From the NCBI RefSeq assembly GCF_002646595.1, contig NZ_PDUD01000028.1:1-64000 (forward strand): DNA of 64,000 nucleotides, in the 5' to 3' direction. The notes below the pieces were generated by a model. It searched no databases, had not been told where the DNA came from, and saw only the letters and a list, made by a program, of their open reading frames with translations. Source of the stretch: Flavilitoribacter nigricans DSM 23189 = NBRC 102662 (lineage in GTDB: Bacteria; Bacteroidota; Bacteroidia; Chitinophagales; Saprospiraceae). Shown here in pieces: positions 60,569 to 64,000 of this stretch. The translations under genes and the position numbers were made by a program. The first letter of the stretch is position 1; each line of letters begins with the position of its first letter.

Positions 60569-61834
60569 TCAGGCCGCTTTCAGTTGCGTAAGCCGGGAAC
60601 GGCTCAGTTTTTCTTCAGCGTATTCCTTAGTGACGGTGAATTCCTTAATTTCCTCCTGCGACGGCAATTCGAACATGGCGTCCGTCATGATCGCTTCGCA
60701 GATGGATCGCAAACCACGTGCCCCGAGGCCAAAGTCCAACGCTTTTTCTGCGATGTAGGCAATGGCATCCTCGGTAATTTCGAGTTGAACGCCTTCAAGT
60801 TCAAACAGCATCTTGTACTGCTTCACGAGGGAATTCTTGGGCTCCGTGAGGATATTTTTCATAGCATCCAGATCCAGCGGATCCAGATAGGTCAATACCG
60901 GCAAACGACCGATCAGTTCGGGAATGAGCCCGTAGTGTTTCAGGTCCTGGTGATTGATATACTGCAGCAGGTTTTCCTTGTCTATCTGTTCCAGCGCATT
61001 TTCTTCGGACTTGAACCCGATCACCTGCGTATTCACTCTCCGGGCAATGATCTTTTCGACACCGTCAAAAGCACCGCCGCAAATGAAGAGGATATTGTGG
61101 GTATTGATATTGATCTTGACCAGTTTTTGTTCCGGATGCTTCCGGCCACCCTGCGGCGGCACGTTCACATCGGTACCTTCCAGCATTTTCAGCATGGCCT
61201 GCTGTACGCCTTCCCCGGATACATCGCGGGTAATGGAAGGGTTGTCGCTCTTGCGGGCGATCTTATCGATCTCATCGATGTACACGATCCCTTTTTCCGC
61301 CGCAGCTACATCGTAGTTACACACCTGCAACAGGCGGCTCAGGATACTTTCCACGTCTTCGCCAACGTAGCCCGCTTCGGTGAATACCGTTGCATCTACG
61401 ATCGCAAAGGGTACATTGAGAAATTTGGCGATCGTTTTGGCCAGCAGGGTTTTACCCGTACCGGTCCGGCCCACAAAAAGAATATTGGATTTTTCTATTT
61501 CGACATCGGTCTTCACCGTTTGCCCCAATCGCTTGTAGTGATTGTAAACGGCGACCGAGAGTACTTTCTTAGCTTCGTCCTGACCGATAACGTACTGGTC
61601 CAGGTGCGTTTTGATCTCTTTGGGCGTTACCCGCTCCGGCAGCAGGAAGGGTGCCTCTTCCGGCATTTCTTCCTTCGGTTTCTTCCCCCCGTACAATTCT
61701 TCCTGTACGATCTCATCCGCCTGCTCTACACAAACTTCACAGATATGCCCATCAATCCCGGCAATGAGAATGAGTGCCTCCGATTTATCTCGACCGCAAA
61801 AGGAACAGCGATAGCTTTGCTTACTTTTCCGCAT
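60569..61834 (-). CDS. clpX: ATP-dependent Clp protease ATP-binding subunit ClpX
   Basis: The AAA+ unfoldase that feeds substrates into ClpP. 421 residues: N-terminal C4 zinc domain (Cys 10, 13, 32, 35), Walker [15 protein letters not shown], Walker [15 protein letters not shown], the GYVG-type pore loop [17 protein letters not shown] loop, sensor-2 GARGLRSI, and the IGF-like docking segment near FKSEEN. All motifs are present. It lies downstream of clpP but is separated from it by a strong terminator. Confidence 0.98.
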   Translation of the reverse strand: MRKSKQSYRCSFCGRDKSEALILIAGIDGHICEVCVEQADEIVQEELYGGKKPKEEMPEEAPFLLPERVTPKEIKTHLDQYVIGQDEAKKVLSVAVYNHYKRLGQTVKTDVEIEKSNILFVGRTGTGKTLLAKTIAKFLNVPFAIVDATVFTEAGYVGEDVESILSRLLQVCNYDVAAAEKGIVYIDEIDKIARKSDNPSITRDVSGEGVQQAMLKMLEGTDVNVPPQGGRKHPEQKLVKININTHNILFICGGAFDGVEKIIARRVNTQVIGFKSEENALEQIDKENLLQYINHQDLKHYGLIPELIGRLPVLTYLDPLDLDAMKNILTEPKNSLVKQYKMLFELEGVQLEITEDAIAYIAEKALDFGLGARGLRSICEAIMTDAMFELPSQEEIKEFTVTKEYAEEKLSRSRLTQLKAA

Positions 61835-61954
61835 GGCACTTACTTGTATTTATTGTCTGTTGTTTAGAAGGAGTCAGATTTTCGGAAAAGGTTGTCAGGT
61901 AAATTACTAACTGATGCATCCCGGCCACGAAAACCTATAGCTCTTAAAGATAAC

Positions 61955-61999
61955 AAAAAAAGTCGGGGTCAGGATGATGTCTCGGCTCCTAACCCCGAC
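61955..61999 (-). terminator. Rho-independent terminator between clpP and clpX
   Basis: On the minus strand GTCGGGGTTAGGA pairs with TCCTGACCCCGAC (12 of 13, twelve-base loop), followed by TTTTTTTGTTATC. It stands directly after the clpP stop, so clpX is either transcribed by read-through or has its own promoter. Confidence 0.88.
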
Positions 62000-62017
62000 C
62001 AGGATTACTTAAGATTC

Positions 62018-62728
62018 TTATTTTTCTTTTCTACGCGGATTGTTGCGATCCAGTACTTCGTCGATCAGGCCATATTCTTTGGCTTCATCGGCAGTCATCC
62101 AGTTATCGCGATCACAATCCCGCTCGATCTGTTCGTAGTCTTTTCCGGTGTGGTGCGCCAGGATCTCATACAGTTCTTTCTGCTGCTCTTTGATCAGCTT
62201 GTAGTAGATCTCCATTTCGGTCACCTGACCCTGCATACCACCCAGCGGCTGGTGGATCATTACCCGGCTGTGGTACAGACAGGTTCTTTTTCCTTTAACA
62301 CCCGCAGTTAGCAGTACAGCACCCATGGAAGCCGCCAGACCGGTACAGATCGTGGCCACATCCGGAGAGATGTATTGCATGGTATCGTAAATACCCAAAC
62401 CGGCAATCACACTACCACCCGGGCTGTTGATAAACATCTGTACATCACGCTTGGGGTCAGTGGATTCCAGGAATAGCATCTGTGCCTGGATCACGTTTGC
62501 AACGTAATCATTTACCGGCACACCCATGAAAATAATACGGTCCATCATCAAACGAGAGAATACATCCAGGCCGACGATATTCATCGAACGCTCCTCGATA
62601 ACATTCGGCGTAAAAGCCTGAATATTAGGAACGGTAGCCATGTTCTTCTCTGCGTATTTCTCTAAGTGCATCCGGCTCATCCCGAGGTGGCCGGTAGCGT
62701 ATTTCATGAATTCATCCTTATGAAACAT
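62018..62728 (-). CDS. clpP: ATP-dependent Clp protease proteolytic subunit ClpP
   Basis: The serine protease barrel of the Clp system. 236 residues; the start at 62728 gives MFHKDEFMKYATGHLGMSRM, which matches the N-terminal propeptide-like extension common in Bacteroidota ClpP. The catalytic triad is Ser 134 (GLAASMGAVL), His 159 (RVMIHQPLGG) and Asp 208 (DCDRDNWM), with the spacings 25 and 49 seen in E. coli. VIEERSMNIVGLDVFSRLM is the conserved oligomer helix. It follows tig, as in many bacteria. Confidence 0.98.
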   Translation of the reverse strand: MFHKDEFMKYATGHLGMSRMHLEKYAEKNMATVPNIQAFTPNVIEERSMNIVGLDVFSRLMMDRIIFMGVPVNDYVANVIQAQMLFLESTDPKRDVQMFINSPGGSVIAGLGIYDTMQYISPDVATICTGLAASMGAVLLTAGVKGKRTCLYHSRVMIHQPLGGMQGQVTEMEIYYKLIKEQQKELYEILAHHTGKDYEQIERDCDRDNWMTADEAKEYGLIDEVLDRNNPRRKEK

Positions 62729-62918
62729 CAGTGCGTATTTAATTCAATTGTGGAATATCCGTACTATTAACACCACGAAGTACGCGATGGTTAACTCTAT
62801 AGGTAAAATTCCCGGAAAATAGGCTTCCGGGGCTGACAATATTTGCTATTGGTATACCTGCTGCGGGAATCCCGGGCGCGCCGCAAACCTTACGGGTGCG
62901 CGGCGCGGGACTCGCTAT

Positions 62919-64000
62919 TTATTCTTCTTCACCGGCTGCATCAGCGCCCGCTGCTGCCTGCCGGGCCAGTTCCTTAGCCTGGTCTCCTTCGTTGATATCC
63001 TGGATCACTTTTTCAAAATCATCGGTGCTGATCGCTTTCGGCTCTACCTTTACGGAATCTTTCACCGCGGCAAATACCTTATCGGTCAGTACCTGCTGGG
63101 CAACGCGATCCACATCTTCCTCTTTTTCCATCATCCGCACGGCCATAGTTTCGAGGAAATTATCGTCGAACAGGGCCGGATTGCTGATCATTCCCTGGAT
63201 CTGGCGCTTGAAGGCATCCTTGATCTCGTCCTGGCTGATCTGCACATCGTGCTTTTTAGCCAGTTTGGAACGGATCAGGGTCCATTTCAGGTTGTCCAGA
63301 AAATCGGGGAAGTCGCGCTCGATCTGCTCGTCGGTAACGTTCTCGTTATTCGTTTTCAGCCAGCGCTTGAGGAAATCCTTCGGCAGGTCCATGGAGTTTT
63401 TCTCCAGCAGATATTCCTGGATATGGCGGTACAGTACCGCTTCGGCCTGACGATCGTAGTAGGATTTCAGATCGTTCTCCATTTTTTCGCGGGCCTCCTC
63501 TTCGGTAGACACGACTCCTTCTCCGAACATCTTGTTGAAGAATTCCTCATCCATTTCGGCTTCCTGCAGACGGGTGATCTCCACGATGGTCGCCTGGACC
63601 GTATCGCCTACCGCTTCGGCTTCTTCGCCTTTAACGCCCAGGAAATAGTTGTGCACGTATTCCGGAGAGGTTTCTTTTTCCAGTTCGTAAATGTTGATCT
63701 GGAAGCTATCGCCCGGTTTGTGCTGGCTGATGATCTTTTTGGCCTCATCCGTCAGCCGGTCTTCCGGCACGCTGAATTCGTTGGTTACGCCTTCTTCTTT
63801 CGGGCTGTCGCCGTCCAGCTCCTGGATAGATAGTTTGATGAGATCACCTTCCTGCACTTCTCCTTCGATGGGCACCTGTTCGCCCATACGCTTGCGGCCG
63901 GCAGCCAGCTCATCGTCGATCTTATCCGTGGGGATGGTGACATCGTACATCTCAAAGGAAGCGTCATCTCCCAGTCCCTCTACTTCAAAATCGGGAGCCA
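62919..64000 (-). CDS. tig: Trigger factor, C-terminal part (start outside window)
   Basis: Ribosome-associated folding chaperone. The frame is open to the window edge; about 360 C-terminal residues are present. They cover the PPIase-like domain region (EGDLIKLSIQELDGD, KPGDSFQINIYELEK) and the helical arm domain (MDEEFFNKMFGEGVVSTEEE, YYDRQAEAVLYRHIQEYLLE, LPKDFLKRWLKTNNENV). The N-terminal ribosome-binding motif lies outside. The tail is alanine- and glutamate-rich. Order tig, clpP, clpX is conserved. Confidence 0.96.
   Translation of the reverse strand, partial: APDFEVEGLGDDASFEMYDVTIPTDKIDDELAAGRKRMGEQVPIEGEVQEGDLIKLSIQELDGDSPKEEGVTNEFSVPEDRLTDEAKKIISQHKPGDSFQINIYELEKETSPEYVHNYFLGVKGEEAEAVGDTVQATIVEITRLQEAEMDEEFFNKMFGEGVVSTEEEAREKMENDLKSYYDRQAEAVLYRHIQEYLLEKNSMDLPKDFLKRWLKTNNENVTDEQIERDFPDFLDNLKWTLIRSKLAKKHDVQISQDEIKDAFKRQIQGMISNPALFDDNFLETMAVRMMEKEEDVDRVAQQVLTDKVFAAVKDSVKVEPKAISTDDFEKVIQDINEGDQAKELARQAAAGADAAGEEE

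Overview
The window comes from a member of the Bacteroidota, most likely a Lewinella-like member of the Saprospirales. The evidence is: two proteins with type A T9SS sorting tails and one with a CHU_C/gliding-type (type B) tail; a 1107-residue SecA with a C-terminal SEC-C zinc motif; a DUF4199 membrane protein; linked uppS, bamA and lgt; the tig-clpP-clpX order; and several matches to the Bacteroidota -7 promoter element TAnnTTTG. The genus is inference. No rRNA or CRISPR array is present. One tRNA gene was found.

Positions 1-9100 form an AT-rich accessory island. It opens with an IS3-type transposase gene that runs in from outside the window, abutting a headless serine recombinase. Next comes a tight three-gene operon that fits the ABC-3C (ABC three-component) conflict systems: a DUF4297-type nuclease protein, a small winged-helix-like middle component and a Rad50-like ABC ATPase. 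It is followed by an Mrr-type restriction endonuclease with an EVE-like N-terminus, a membrane-anchored PD-(D/E)XK-like protein, a proteasome-like Ntn-hydrolase gene broken by one in-frame TGA, a cluster of GTGCACAAGAT repeats and a Cro/CI-type regulator. The island stops at tRNA-Cys(GCA), whose 3' end faces it, as expected for integration at a tRNA 3' end.

From 9.2 kb on the DNA looks like ordinary, GC-richer chromosome: a FIST sensor and histidine kinase pair, secreted proteins, secA, tsaB, two tandem ArsR-fold regulators, an aminotransferase, a MoxR ATPase, an M48 lipoprotein protease, a sortilin/BNR-repeat protein, a TPR protein, an ECF sigma/anti-sigma/Spy-like cassette, then uppS, bamA and lgt. 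The 36.9-46.3 kb stretch holds a MITE-like element, three unknown proteins with predicted membrane segments, an FAD oxidoreductase paired with a membrane polyferredoxin, a T9SS cargo protein, a site-2 protease with a CBS-like region and an acyl-CoA dehydrogenase.

A 10.1-kb gene (46717-56835) encodes a 3372-residue secreted protein. About 19 cysteine-rich units of roughly 94 residues are arranged as 282-bp monomers inside exact 1119-bp higher-order repeats, followed by HYR/Ig-like domains and a T9SS tail. The right end carries rtcB, a small PD-(D/E)XK-like gene, purD, clpX, clpP and the start-less part of tig. Many intergenic gaps hold strong hairpins: some are canonical terminators, others are imperfect palindromes built of short repeated words that look like a genome-specific repeat family.
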